Assembly: GCF_011927795.1 (NCBI RefSeq)
Contig: NZ_JAATJJ010000002.1
Coordinates: 124,001-188,000, forward strand
Reading direction: 5' to 3'
Length of the DNA stretch: 64,000 nt
From: Saonia flava
Lineage (GTDB): Bacteria > Bacteroidota > Bacteroidia > Flavobacteriales > Flavobacteriaceae
This document shows positions 9,495-17,562 of the stretch, one piece after another (positions within the stretch are counted from its first letter, which is position 1; each line of letters starts with the position of its first letter). The notes beneath the pieces are model-generated. The model made no database searches, was not told where the DNA came from, and was given only the letters and a program-made list of their open reading frames with translations. Made by a program: the position numbers and the translations under genes.

Positions 9495-10145
9495 ATGAGA
9501 AAATGGATATTTATTGAAATGTTGGTAGCCATGCTTATTGTAACATCTGGCTGCAAAGATTTTAAAAAAGGGGTTAAGGAAGGTTATGATGATGCCCAAA
9601 AGGAGGCAGAAAAAGAAGAAATGTATGTAATACAAGAAGATTCCACTGCTGTTAGTTTTACTGCCTACAAAACCACTAAAAAGTTACCTGTTGGTGGTAA
9701 ATTCAATACCATCAATCTAAATAATGTACACTCAGGAAATACGATAACGGAAACTTTGGATGGTTTAAAGTTTTCAATTCCTGTAAGTAGCCTTTTTACC
9801 AATGATGCCACGGGGACACGTGACCCAAAAATTATTGAATTCTTTTTTGGAATGATGGCAGATACCGAACTTATAAGTGGCGTTTTAGTTTTTGATGAAA
9901 ATAAAAAATGCACAGTAGACTTAAGTTTAAATGGTGTTACCGCTTCATTACCTATGGATTATGAACTCACAGAGGATAATCATGTGGTTTTAAATGGAAC
10001 CTTAAATTTGGAGAAATGGAACGCCTTAGATGCCCTTGCATCTCTTAACAAAGCATGTGAAATTCTCCACACCGGTGAAGATGGTGTAAGCAAGACATGG
10101 AGTGATGTGGCTATTAATGCCTCAGTGTTACTGGAAAAGAAATAA
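9495..10145 (+). CDS. YceI-like lipoprotein
   Basis: The 216-residue protein has a lipoprotein signal with Cys20 (VTSGC) and a charged spacer (residues 21-45). The rest resembles the YceI lipid-binding beta-barrel family: it opens with the pattern of a strand containing VSFTAYKTTKKLPVGGKF and continues with alternating short strands to the C terminus. YceI proteins bind polyisoprenoid-like lipids inside a barrel; the natural ligand in this lineage is not known. It follows the BNR-like gene by 53 bp in the same direction and is closed by a terminator at 10177-10201, so it is probably the last gene of a two-gene unit. Confidence 0.8.
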   Translation: MRKWIFIEMLVAMLIVTSGCKDFKKGVKEGYDDAQKEAEKEEMYVIQEDSTAVSFTAYKTTKKLPVGGKFNTINLNNVHSGNTITETLDGLKFSIPVSSLFTNDATGTRDPKIIEFFFGMMADTELISGVLVFDENKKCTVDLSLNGVTASLPMDYELTEDNHVVLNGTLNLEKWNALDALASLNKACEILHTGEDGVSKTWSDVAINASVLLEKK

Positions 10146-10176
10146 ACAAAGAGAATATAAATAGAATTAAAAAGAG

Positions 10177-10201
10177 AGCCGCTTTAAAAGTGGCTTTTTT
10201 T
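10177..10201 (+). terminator. Rho-independent terminator
   Basis: Hairpin with arms AGCCGCTT and AAGTGGCT (one G-T wobble pair) followed by a run of seven T, 31 bp after the stop of the YceI-like gene. Confidence 0.75.
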
Positions 10202-10247
10202 GTATTAGAAAATGTATTAGCGTAAATCTTTGGTCATATTAGAGTCG

Positions 10248-10364
10248 CTATTTTTTTAAGTTTTTCATTTCTTTTTGAAAGGCTCTTACACCCATAAAAA
10301 GTTTTGAAACCAGCATTAACATAATAAAAAACCAAGCAGTAAAAATATAAAGATCCATATCCAT
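10248..10364 (-). CDS. Small single-span membrane protein, 38 residues
   Basis: A complete short frame from ATG to TAG encodes 38 residues. It starts MDMDLYIFTAWFFIM, gives one hydrophobic helix of about 20 residues, and ends in a basic, amphipathic tail (VRAFQKEMKNLKK). An acidic N terminus, one membrane helix and a lysine-rich tail form a plausible small membrane protein, oriented with the tail in the cytoplasm. I do not recognise a family. It stands alone in the 750-bp gap between the YceI-like and the LETM1-related genes, opposite in direction to both. Its composition is unlike a chance frame in AT-rich DNA, but the length makes chance possible. Confidence 0.5.
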   Translation of the reverse strand: MDMDLYIFTAWFFIMLMLVSKLFMGVRAFQKEMKNLKK

Positions 10365-10893
10365 AGCAATATAATTGTGTAAAGAATAAATAACCATATG
10401 CTCATAAAGTAATTTTCATCGTTAGACAAGAACAACTTTTAACATTGTATAATCAAATATAATATTTTTGTAGTCCTTTTCGTACTTTTATTAAAGTTTT
10501 TTATTAACACGTCCCATTTTTTTATAATTGTTAATATAAATACCCTGTTCATGCAGATTTAAAGTCTTTATGACATGTTTATTAGGATTTTATAAAAAGT
10601 TAAAATGTTCAAAAGGTGTTAATTCCTACAAAATATCATCAAAACCCACCCCATATGATGCCTTTTTCAAAAACCCTATTCAAAAACAACAATCATTTAT
10701 AAGAATATTTAATTAAGTTATTGCTGAATTGTATTACACCAAGTAGAATGACAAAAAGACAATGGTTGACGTTAATCAAATTCCAATTGTTTCGTAAGGA
10801 CTGCCGTTCAATAAAAATTTAATGGTAAAAGCAGTTATTATCTAAGGAAAATAACTTAATTGTTCTAATTTTGTCTTTTAAAAATAAAAGCCC
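10365..10893. other. Intergenic region without a recognisable gene
   Basis: AT-rich stretch of about 530 bp. Near its right end TAATTTTG (10866-10873) matches the Flavobacteriia -7 consensus. I found no further open frame with coding character, no repeat and no RNA gene. Confidence 0.5.
10866..10873 (+). promoter_or_regulatory. -7 box (TAnnTTTG) of the LETM1-related gene
   Basis: TAATTTTG fits the TAnnTTTG -7 element of Bacteroidota sigma-A promoters and lies 20 bp before the ATG. A clear TTG -33 element at the usual distance is not evident. Confidence 0.4.
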
Positions 10894-12078
10894 ATGAACC
10901 CTTCGTCATCTGGTTGGATTGTAAAATTTGGGCATCTTGTAAGTGAAAACCCATTACCATACTCAACCTTCCACGAGCTATATGAAAACCTCAAAGAAAT
11001 GGGGTTTGTATATGGAATAAATGTTGATTCTCCCAAATTTTTAATCTCTGAACATGAACTAACAGAAGATGAAAAGGCAAAAATAAACTTACTAACCGCT
11101 CTATACTATTGTTATAGATTTTCAAAAGGAGAAGTTGATTTTAATGAGTTCATAGATTGTGTATTTTCATTCTATCAAAAACTTGATATTACAAGTATCT
11201 CTTTTATTGACAAACTGTTGACAGGAAAAAAAACATCCGCTCAGCTGGAAAAACTAATAAGCTCCCGAATATATATTGAGGACAATGTAATTAGCAAAAC
11301 CTTTAACAGTAACATAACCAACTCTTTTCTGTTTATGGACGTGCTGGTTTTTGAAAATTATTTAAAAGGGAAAAACAATATTATAGCTTATGCACAATAC
11401 TTGGAACAGGTAACCATAAATCTAGCATACCATGCTCTTAATTCTAAAGAGACCAACGAAAAAGATAAAAAATTGGCTCACTTATTTGCATCCTCCTTAT
11501 CATTTATTGATGGAATTAAGCAGGAGTTTGATGAAGGTTTTTTAGAAAAAATAGCCAAATATTCCTCACCAAAAGAAAGCATTTATTTTTTGGATATAGC
11601 CTGTCTTACGGTATGGGAAGATCAATCTCTGGATTTTAAGGAATCGCAGTTTATTTTTGATGTTGGAAACGACTTGGGATTTGATAAAAAAAACGTAAAA
11701 AAACACCTAGAAAATGTAGCCTCTTTTTTTGATAAAAACGCAGAACTTATACCCCATTTAAAGGACCATAATTTAGCCTTTCAATTTTATGATAGTATGG
11801 GCAAAATGGTTAAAAAATTAATCCTAAGAAATAGCAAACGTTTACAAAAGGAATTATCAGAAAGTAAAGAATTGGTTTCTCTTTTATCTAAATCTACTAC
11901 AAAGGAATTAACTGCCCAGGAGAAGAAAAAAATACAAAATCAGTTATTGGATATTTTCAAAAGCATACCTTCCCTGGCCATTTTTATTTTACCGGGAGGA
12001 GCGGTTTTGTTACCAATTTTCATTAAATTGATACCCAAATTACTCCCATCGGCTTTTGATGACAACAGGGTGGAATAG
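10894..12078 (+). CDS. LETM1-related biofilm-associated protein
   Basis: A 394-residue protein without signal peptide. The C-terminal ~110 residues are the recognisable part: a helical KRLQKELSESKELVSLLSKS segment followed by IFKSIPSLAIFILPGG and a second hydrophobic stretch ending PKLLPSAF, which matches the LETM1 ribosome-binding-like domain as found in the Flavobacteriia proteins called LETM1-related biofilm-associated protein. The central region (about 190-320) is helical, acidic and reminiscent of TerB-like folds. One or two membrane-associated segments near residues 360-385 suggest attachment to the inner membrane. The gene stands alone, with a -7 box just upstream and a bidirectional terminator after it. 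The function is known only by family name. Confidence 0.8.
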   Translation: MNPSSSGWIVKFGHLVSENPLPYSTFHELYENLKEMGFVYGINVDSPKFLISEHELTEDEKAKINLLTALYYCYRFSKGEVDFNEFIDCVFSFYQKLDITSISFIDKLLTGKKTSAQLEKLISSRIYIEDNVISKTFNSNITNSFLFMDVLVFENYLKGKNNIIAYAQYLEQVTINLAYHALNSKETNEKDKKLAHLFASSLSFIDGIKQEFDEGFLEKIAKYSSPKESIYFLDIACLTVWEDQSLDFKESQFIFDVGNDLGFDKKNVKKHLENVASFFDKNAELIPHLKDHNLAFQFYDSMGKMVKKLILRNSKRLQKELSESKELVSLLSKSTTKELTAQEKKKIQNQLLDIFKSIPSLAIFILPGGAVLLPIFIKLIPKLLPSAFDDNRVE

Positions 12079-12097
12079 ATTATTTAAAATTAACCAA

Positions 12098-12134
12098 AAA
12101 AAACCACTATAAATTTTATTTATAGTGGTTTTTT
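12098..12134. terminator. Bidirectional rho-independent terminator
   Basis: Perfect inverted repeat with 14- to 16-bp arms (core AAAAAACCACTATA) and a short T-rich loop, flanked by A and T runs, between the convergent LETM1-related gene and the LytTR regulator. Confidence 0.9.
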
Positions 12135-12175
12135 ATGACATCTTATGTTGTTGTTAACCAGTATTATGAATCATT

Positions 12176-12931
12176 TTATTGAAGCCATGACTTAAAGTCC
12201 TTCACTCGCTCCCTACTTACAATGATTTCTTGCCCATTAAACTTGTTCATTTTAATATTCAACCTAGAATTTGTGTAAGAAACTATATCCTGTATGTGGT
12301 TTATATTCACATAATGTTTTCTACTTACCCTGAAAAACATTTTAGGTGAGAGTTCCTCCTCCAAGTTTTCCAAAGTAGTGTCCAATAAATAATTTCTGCC
12401 ATCTATAGTGGCGGCATAGGTTCCTTTATTTTCACTATAAAAACACTCCACATCATCTGCATTAATAATTTTTAAATGCTGCCCTACCCTAGTGGTAAAT
12501 CTTTTTTTATACTCCCTCTCTATAGGGTTTCCCAGTAGCTTTTTTATATCATTAAAATCCAATGATATTTTTTGATTTGTTGGCATTCTATTTTGATACT
12601 TTTTCACAGCGCTTTCCAGCTCCTCCTCATCAATGGGTTTTAACAAATAATCAATGCTGTTTAACTTAAAAGCCTGTAGTGCATATTCATCATACGCCGT
12701 GGTAAAAATAATGGCACTATGCACCGGGATTTCCTCAAAAATTTCAAAGGACAATCCATCCGATAATTGAATATCCAAAAAAATTAAATCTGGGTGTTCA
12801 TTGTTGCCAAACCATTCTATGGACTCTTCAACTGAGTGAAGCATCTTAAAAACCTCAACTCCCAATTCTCCCAATAAACGAGCCAAGCGCCTTGCAGCTG
12901 GTTTTTCATCTTCAATTATTAGTACATTCAT
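12176..12931 (-). CDS. LytTR-family response regulator
   Basis: The 251-residue protein has a receiver domain (1-120) with the acidic pocket IIEDEK and the phospho-acceptor Asp53 in LIFLDIQLSDG, the conserved Thr in IIFTTAYDEYA and Lys in YLLKPID. A linker and a C-terminal LytTR DNA-binding domain (about 150-250) follow, with YSENKGTYAAT and RVSRKHYVNINHI. It is the expected partner of the LytS-type kinase at 14516-15847 in the same direction, from which it is separated by four 2TM genes and a decayed copy. A 365-bp gap to the last intact 2TM gene leaves room for its own promoter. Targets cannot be read from the sequence. Confidence 0.93.
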   Translation of the reverse strand: MNVLIIEDEKPAARRLARLLGELGVEVFKMLHSVEESIEWFGNNEHPDLIFLDIQLSDGLSFEIFEEIPVHSAIIFTTAYDEYALQAFKLNSIDYLLKPIDEEELESAVKKYQNRMPTNQKISLDFNDIKKLLGNPIEREYKKRFTTRVGQHLKIINADDVECFYSENKGTYAATIDGRNYLLDTTLENLEEELSPKMFFRVSRKHYVNINHIQDIVSYTNSRLNIKMNKFNGQEIIVSRERVKDFKSWLQ

Positions 12932-13029
12932 TTTATTATTTCTTATCTTATTTATATCCTATTTTATAAGTTTTCCAACTTGTATAAAAAACAAAAGACC
13001 TATTTCCTTAAACAACTCACATTACATTC

Positions 13030-13236
13030 TCAATTTTCTTTGCCCATCAACTCTTTTATCCTTCTTTCTTCCCAATCATTAGAAAAGACAATATTTCTAC
13101 CAAAACACTGCAATGAAATGAAATCCAATTCCCACTCCTCATAATAAGGCCGTGGCTAAATATCCATATCCCATTAACTTGCTTTACTTTTTTCTGCGCT
13201 TAAATAGCGTTCTTCTTCTAAATAATCTTGTTCCAT
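13030..13236 (-). pseudogene. Decayed 2TM-domain gene
   Basis: The stretch begins with an intact start (MEQDYLEEERYLSAEK), matching the N termini of the neighbouring 2TM proteins, and ends with FSNDWEERRIKELMGKEN and a stop, matching their C termini. In between, a one-base shift in an A run (KKVKQVNG continues in another frame), an apparent loss of the first membrane helix and loop, and a second shift (GIWIFSHGL lies in the shifted frame) destroy the gene. In-frame stops occur after residue 20. It is about 110 bp shorter than its closest relative at 13588-13905. The order and the WH-type start identify it as a further member of the tandem 2TM array. Confidence 0.8.
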
Positions 13237-13296
13237 AAGGTTGTACTTTGTTGATATACTATCTTGGAAAGAATTCCTTTAAATAAAAAATAGAAA

Positions 13297-13575
13297 TTAT
13301 AATGTATCTTTTTCCATTAGTTCTTTCATTTTACGTTCTTCCCAATCTTTTCCATATCCATATACCTTAATTGCATGGACAATAATACTGATTCCCATTC
13401 CCACAACAGGAAACCAAAACCACTTAAAGTCCCAATAGGTCATATAATTTATAAAAATCCATATTGGTATTAGGACGATATATGCTATAATATGGGTATA
13501 AAAACCCTTAACTTCCTTAACACGTTTTTTTGCCTTTGCATATCTTCTATTCTCCTCTGCGTTTTTAAAATCCAT
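13297..13575 (-). CDS. 2TM domain protein (TH type, copy d)
   Basis: A 92-residue protein with the layout of the 2TM domain family: a basic N-terminal helix (RRYAKAKKRVKEVKG), a membrane hairpin made of IIAYIVLIPIWIFI and a second helix after the turn MTYWDFKWFWFPV, and a charged C-terminal signature DWEERKMKELMEKD. The segment GFYTH and the aromatic turn place it in one of two alternating subtypes in this array, together with the copy at 13916-14200 and the tail of the kinase. The molecular role of 2TM proteins is unknown. It lies 12 bp after the preceding copy and is the last intact 2TM gene before the pseudogene and the response regulator. Confidence 0.85.
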   Translation of the reverse strand: MDFKNAEENRRYAKAKKRVKEVKGFYTHIIAYIVLIPIWIFINYMTYWDFKWFWFPVVGMGISIIVHAIKVYGYGKDWEERKMKELMEKDTL

Positions 13576-13587
13576 AACTTCTTATAA

Positions 13588-13905
13588 TTAATTATTATCC
13601 TTTTCCATTAACTCTTTGATTTTTCTTTCTTCCCAACCTCTAAAGAAGTCTAGACGATCCTTAAACACATTTACCCCATGAAAAAACAAGCCTATGCCCC
13701 AAAAGAACCAGAGAGGAAACCCTGCAAAATTATCAAAGACATTGTGAAAAGTTTTTCCTAACAAAAAATCGTTGTCTATTTTTACAAAACCTATAATTAA
13801 ATTCACCAAGACATAGGAAAACACATGCCAATAGAACCCGGATAGTTCTCTCACCTTCTTTTGAGCTTTTAAATATCTCTCTTCTTCGGAATAGTTCTTT
13901 TCCAT
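13588..13905 (-). CDS. 2TM domain protein (WH type, copy c)
   Basis: A 105-residue protein with the N-terminal signature EEERYLKAQKKVRELSGFYWH, here cut as EEERYLKAQKKV and GFYWH, a first membrane helix, a longer loop of about 25 residues, a second helix with LWFFWGIGLFFHGVNVF, and the end GWEERKIKELMEKDNN. The longer loop and GFYWH define the second subtype of the array; the closest relatives are the copy at 14208-14510 and the pseudogene at 13030-13236. It is spaced 10 bp from the preceding gene. It probably sits in the inner membrane with both ends in the cytoplasm, and may interact with the kinase tail; that is inference. Confidence 0.85.
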   Translation of the reverse strand: MEKNYSEEERYLKAQKKVRELSGFYWHVFSYVLVNLIIGFVKIDNDFLLGKTFHNVFDNFAGFPLWFFWGIGLFFHGVNVFKDRLDFFRGWEERKIKELMEKDNN

Positions 13906-13915
13906 TGTTTGTTTT

Positions 13916-14200
13916 TTAATAGTTGATGTTATCCTTATCCATATACTCCCGTATCTTACGCTCTTCCCAATTGGAATTATTACCCATAAGTACTAACCCA
14001 TGAATTATAACACTTAAGATGCCACTCACCAAAGGGTACCAGAACCATTGATAGTCCCAGTATGTTTTATAGTTTATAAATAATAAAAAAGGCATAACCA
14101 CGGCTATCACAAACGTATGGGTATAAAACCCTTTTAGAGCCGTCACTTTTTTCTTGGCCCTTAAATATTTTGCATTTTCTTTATTACCCATTGTTTCCAT
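13916..14200 (-). CDS. 2TM domain protein (TH type, copy b)
   Basis: I start at the ATG at 14200 (METMGNKENAKYLRAKK, 94 residues); the frame stays open further upstream, but that would overlap the preceding gene and add residues that none of the paralogues has. The protein shows the basic first helix, GFYTH, a membrane hairpin with the turn INYKTYWDYQWFWYP, and the signature NWEERKIREYMDKDN. The turn is nearly identical to that in the C-terminal tail of the kinase at 14516-15847, which marks these two as the closest pair. Spacing to the preceding gene is 7 bp, so it belongs to the same operon. Confidence 0.85.
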   Translation of the reverse strand: METMGNKENAKYLRAKKKVTALKGFYTHTFVIAVVMPFLLFINYKTYWDYQWFWYPLVSGILSVIIHGLVLMGNNSNWEERKIREYMDKDNINY

Positions 14201-14207
14201 AATATTC

Positions 14208-14510
14208 TTAAAATTTATCCTTGTCCATGTACTCTTTAATTTTACGTTTTTCCCAATTTTTGGAAAAAACACCCTTAATGCCAAAAACACCAAACCAATG
14301 TCCTAATATACCTATGCCCCAAAAGAAAGCTGTTGCAAAATGTTCGTATCTAAAAAAACTATCGTTCTTGCCCAAACCCCTATAGATCATAATTAGGATA
14401 AAAATATTTACCGCCATATACCAAAATAAGTGCCAATAAAAACCTTTTAATTCCTTTACCCTTTTTTGAGCCCTTAAATAGCTCTCTTCTTCAAAATAAT
14501 CTCTTTCCAT
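14208..14510 (-). CDS. 2TM domain protein (WH type, copy a)
   Basis: A 100-residue protein starting MERDYFEEESYLRAQKRV, with GFYWH, a first hydrophobic helix, a loop of about 20 residues, a second helix containing FFWGIGILGHWFGVFG and the end NWEKRKIKEYMDKDKF. It is the first stand-alone 2TM gene after the kinase fusion, 5 bp downstream of the kinase stop, and is of the same subtype as the copy at 13588-13905. It has two membrane helices, no signal peptide and a lysine-rich C terminus. Its function is unknown; position suggests a role together with the LytS/LytTR pair. Confidence 0.85.
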   Translation of the reverse strand: MERDYFEEESYLRAQKRVKELKGFYWHLFWYMAVNIFILIMIYRGLGKNDSFFRYEHFATAFFWGIGILGHWFGVFGIKGVFSKNWEKRKIKEYMDKDKF

Positions 14511-14515
14511 AGCTG

Positions 14516-15847
14516 TTATAATTTACTGTTCCTATCCTTATCCATGTACTCTTTAATCTTACGCTCTTCCCAGTTAAGTCCATAGCCAAAAGTTTTATAT
14601 GCCTGTATGGCCAGCCCTAATCCCCAACCTAACATAGGGTACCAAAACCATTGGTGTCCCCAATATGTTTTATAATTTATGAATATTAGAAATGGAATAA
14701 CCAAACAATACGCCAATAAGCTACCGTAAAATTCTTTTAGATCATCTACGCGCTTTTTCGCCCGTATATATTTATTGCTGTCGTTTATATAGTCTGTTTT
14801 CATTTTTTTAATTTCTTGTGTTAATAAGGGTAGTTTTACCTTGAATACTTTATTATTATTTATTACCTCTACCTTTTTGGTTGTAATTAGGCTATAACGC
14901 TGGTTAATATTTTTTAACCCCACTTTAGTGCTTTTTTCAAAAGCTGTTTTAGGGCTTATGTTATTCTCTACTGCCAAATAACCATTCTCTTCAAAAATTC
15001 TAATCTTTAATGGATTATTGGATGTAATCGCATTATGCTTAACTGCATTTTCCAATAACAACTGCAAAGACAGAGGTACTATTTTCAACTCTGGACTACT
15101 TACTGTTTCTGGTATACTAAAATCTATACCATCCTCAAATCTCATTTTAAGAAGCTCCATATATGACTTGGCGAACCTTAATTCTTCTTCCAAGGAGATT
15201 AAATCCTTATCCTTTTGTTCCAAGACATATCTGTACACTTTTGACAGTTTAGTGGTAAACTTCTCCGCAGCTGGTGGATTTTCTCCTATCAAAGATGTCA
15301 ACACATTTAAGCTATTGAACAAAAAATGAGGATCCAATTGATTTTTAAGAGACTCGAACTTTGCCGTTTCTGTTTTAGCTACAATTTGTGATTCTTTTAC
15401 TTTGGTTTGCTGGTAGCGATTATAGAAATAAATAATATGACCTACAGCTACTATTGATAAGGTAATCCAAAGTCCAAATTGATAGTTTTTTATATTTTCT
15501 CCTTCTATAAATTCTTTAAATGTCTCTCCACCCAAAGTCATCCCAGTAAGCATGTTCAAAAAGAACAATCCCATTAATGTAAAAACAACCGATCCAACAA
15601 TACCTACAAGTATTCTCTTAATTTGTTCCTTACGATTATGCTTCCATTTCCTTTTCTCTAAATAATCAAAATAAGCAATGTTAATATAGCCCAGGACAAA
15701 TGAATACAATTGATTAAAACCAAAACTGATTAATGCATCATTTAAACTTTTAAATTGAAACCCTCCTCTATAGACACCACTGTCTATTACAAAAACTAGT
15801 GTGCCTATTCCAAAAAGGGTTAATATTTGTTTAACTGTCCCGCTCAT
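14516..15847 (-). CDS. LytS-type histidine kinase with C-terminal 2TM domain
   Basis: This 443-residue protein has four predicted membrane helices (about 8-30, 40-60, 78-105 and 125-145), then a His_kinase (PF06580) domain with the phospho-acceptor His174 in the motif LDPHFLFNSLN and an ATPase part with LLLENAVKHNA and VGLKNINQRY. At residue 349 a new sequence starts (MKTDYINDSNKYIRAKKRV) that is a complete 2TM protein, ending NWEERKIKEYMDKD. The junction residue is a methionine and the following part aligns from its first residue with the separate 2TM proteins, so the fusion probably arose by loss of the kinase stop codon. It lies 11 bp downstream of the TPR-like gene and is the likely partner of the LytTR regulator at 12176-12931. 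Confidence 0.92.
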   Translation of the reverse strand: MSGTVKQILTLFGIGTLVFVIDSGVYRGGFQFKSLNDALISFGFNQLYSFVLGYINIAYFDYLEKRKWKHNRKEQIKRILVGIVGSVVFTLMGLFFLNMLTGMTLGGETFKEFIEGENIKNYQFGLWITLSIVAVGHIIYFYNRYQQTKVKESQIVAKTETAKFESLKNQLDPHFLFNSLNVLTSLIGENPPAAEKFTTKLSKVYRYVLEQKDKDLISLEEELRFAKSYMELLKMRFEDGIDFSIPETVSSPELKIVPLSLQLLLENAVKHNAITSNNPLKIRIFEENGYLAVENNISPKTAFEKSTKVGLKNINQRYSLITTKKVEVINNNKVFKVKLPLLTQEIKKMKTDYINDSNKYIRAKKRVDDLKEFYGSLLAYCLVIPFLIFINYKTYWGHQWFWYPMLGWGLGLAIQAYKTFGYGLNWEERKIKEYMDKDRNSKL

Positions 15848-15858
15848 TATTCTAATTA

Positions 15859-16479
15859 TTATTTACAATTTGCCAATACTGTTTCTGCTCTTTCTTTTCC
15901 CCAACTTGGATAGAAAGGGGATTCTGGTTTAAAGTTAGCAAAAAGTTCCAAGGAGCGTTCTATGTCCTTACAGTAAGGTGTTGTATCCTGACCAAAATAA
16001 CTTGCACTACCCATATCCCATTCTGCTTTATTTAAAACCACACGTGGATTATCTGGAGCCATTGCCAAAGCCTTGTTGTAAATAGCTACAATTTTTGGTG
16101 AAAGGGTCATTCCATACGTTGCTCCATCAGATGCTACCCATGCAGTATGTATCATGGCCTGTTGTACCATAATTTCAACATTATCTGGAGAAATCGCTTT
16201 GGCTATATCTATTGCCTCTTGTGCTTTTCCCAATAACTGGGCAAGCTTCTCTTTATCCTTTTCTGTAAAAGCAGCTACCGTATTTACTTGTGCCAAATAA
16301 TAATTGGGTAACCAATTGTCCATTTCTGCCATAGCGATTCGCTCAAAAAGATTTGAAGCTTCCGTTGTTTTTCCTTCTCCCCAAAATTGAAATGCCTTTT
16401 CCATCCCCTTAGTGTATTGGTCTTGTGCACTCAGTAAGGTTACCACTAAAAGGAAAAATAATGTGATTGTTTTTTTCAT
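15859..16479 (-). CDS. Exported TPR-like protein, first gene of the LytS/2TM cluster
   Basis: I start at the ATG at 16479 (MKKTITLFFLLVVTLLSAQ), which gives a clean signal peptide and 206 residues; the frame continues 11 codons upstream without a better start. The mature part is helical with TPR-like periodicity (YTKGMEKAFQFWGEGKTTEA, IYNKALAMAPDNPRVVLNKA) and is probably periplasmic. I do not know a specific function. It sits 11 bp upstream of the kinase gene, which suggests that the two are co-transcribed and that the exported protein may be connected with the signal sensed; this is inference. Confidence 0.75.
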   Translation of the reverse strand: MKKTITLFFLLVVTLLSAQDQYTKGMEKAFQFWGEGKTTEASNLFERIAMAEMDNWLPNYYLAQVNTVAAFTEKDKEKLAQLLGKAQEAIDIAKAISPDNVEIMVQQAMIHTAWVASDGATYGMTLSPKIVAIYNKALAMAPDNPRVVLNKAEWDMGSASYFGQDTTPYCKDIERSLELFANFKPESPFYPSWGKERAETVLANCK

Positions 16480-16828
16480 GATTGTAAATTTTAATTGATT
16501 AATACAGGGCAAATATGGGGCAGCCTATTAGGGATAGGAAAAAAATAATTCTGAATTGTAGTAATTGGGGGATGGATTGTTAAAAAAGAAAATTACAACT
16601 TCAATAAAAAAACATAGTGTCCTATTGTTACATGTAAGAATGGTTCCTAAACCAACATTTATGATAAAATACTTAAGAAAAAATCTGCCGAAAATTATTT
16701 CAATATGAAAATCAAAGTTTAGATTTAGAACTCCAACATTAAGAATAATCATTAGCATTTCTATCCCTTCAAAATGACAAACCCAATCCATTATCGTAAT
16801 ATTGTTTTATTAAATAGGTTAATAGGCA
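16480..16828. other. Divergent promoter region without a gene
   Basis: About 350 bp between the TPR-like gene and rluF. The only frame of some length (16528-16791, minus) is very rich in Phe and Ile, has no recognisable feature and looks like a chance product of the AT-rich sequence. Promoters for both flanking genes must lie here; I cannot place them. Confidence 0.5.
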
Positions 16829-17560
16829 ATGGAAGAAAAAGCAACAAGAATTAACAAATACCTTAGTGAAGTAGGGTTCTGCTCTCGTAGAGCTGCCGAC
16901 AAGCTTATAGAAAAAGGCAGGGTAACCATAAATGGTGTTGTCCCGGAAATGGGAACCAAAATTACCATTGGTGACGTTGTAAAAGTAGATGGTGAGCTAA
17001 TTTCTACTCCAAAAGATGAATTTGTTTACATCGCTTTAAATAAACCTGTGGGCATTGTCTGCACAACGGATACGGGAGTGGAAAAGGATAATATCATTGA
17101 TTTTATTGGTTATCCAAAACGTATTTTTCCTATTGGTAGATTGGACAAGCCTAGTGAAGGGCTCATTTTTTTAACCAATGATGGAGATATTGTAAATAAA
17201 ATTCTTAGGGCACGTAATAACCACGAGAAAGAATATATTGTTACAGTAAACAAACCTATTACTAGTGACTTTATCCAAAAAATGAGTTCTGGTGTTCCAA
17301 TTTTGGATACGGTCACTAGAAAGTGCCATGTAGAAATGCTTGATAAAAAAACATTTAAAATTATTCTAACACAAGGTCTAAATAGACAAATTCGCAGAAT
17401 GTGCGAGTATCTCGATTATAGAGTTACCAAACTAAAGCGAGTTCGTATAATGAACGTTTCTTTGGATATGCCTGTTGGTAAATGGAGGAACTTAACAAAA
17501 GAGGAACTACAAGGAATTAATGAATTGGTAGAAACATCTTCTAAAACTCATACTGATTAG
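16829..17560 (+). CDS. rluF: 23S rRNA pseudouridine(2604) synthase
   Basis: The 243-residue protein has an N-terminal S4 RNA-binding domain (about 6-55, [19 protein letters not shown]) and an RsuA/RluB/E/F-type pseudouridine synthase domain with the catalytic Asp106 in [16 protein letters not shown]. The segments [23 protein letters not shown] and [12 protein letters not shown] agree closely with Escherichia coli RluF, which converts U2604 of 23S rRNA to pseudouridine; related RsuA-family enzymes agree less well. The length is short of the E. coli protein because the basic C-terminal tail is absent. The PaiB-like gene begins 2 bp after its stop, so the two are likely translated from one transcript. 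Confidence 0.92.
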   Translation: MEEKATRINKYLSEVGFCSRRAADKLIEKGRVTINGVVPEMGTKITIGDVVKVDGELISTPKDEFVYIALNKPVGIVCTTDTGVEKDNIIDFIGYPKRIFPIGRLDKPSEGLIFLTNDGDIVNKILRARNNHEKEYIVTVNKPITSDFIQKMSSGVPILDTVTRKCHVEMLDKKTFKIILTQGLNRQIRRMCEYLDYRVTKLKRVRIMNVSLDMPVGKWRNLTKEELQGINELVETSSKTHTD

Positions 17561-17562
17561 AT

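Noticed and set aside
13916-14293. Longer start for the 2TM gene, adding 31 residues
   Set aside because: The extension overlaps the preceding 2TM gene and is its out-of-frame reading; the paralogues begin at the position of the ATG at 14200.
16528-16791. Open frame of 87 codons on the minus strand
   Set aside because: Very rich in Phe, Ile and Asn, no recognisable motif, and located in the AT-rich upstream region of rluF. Probably chance.
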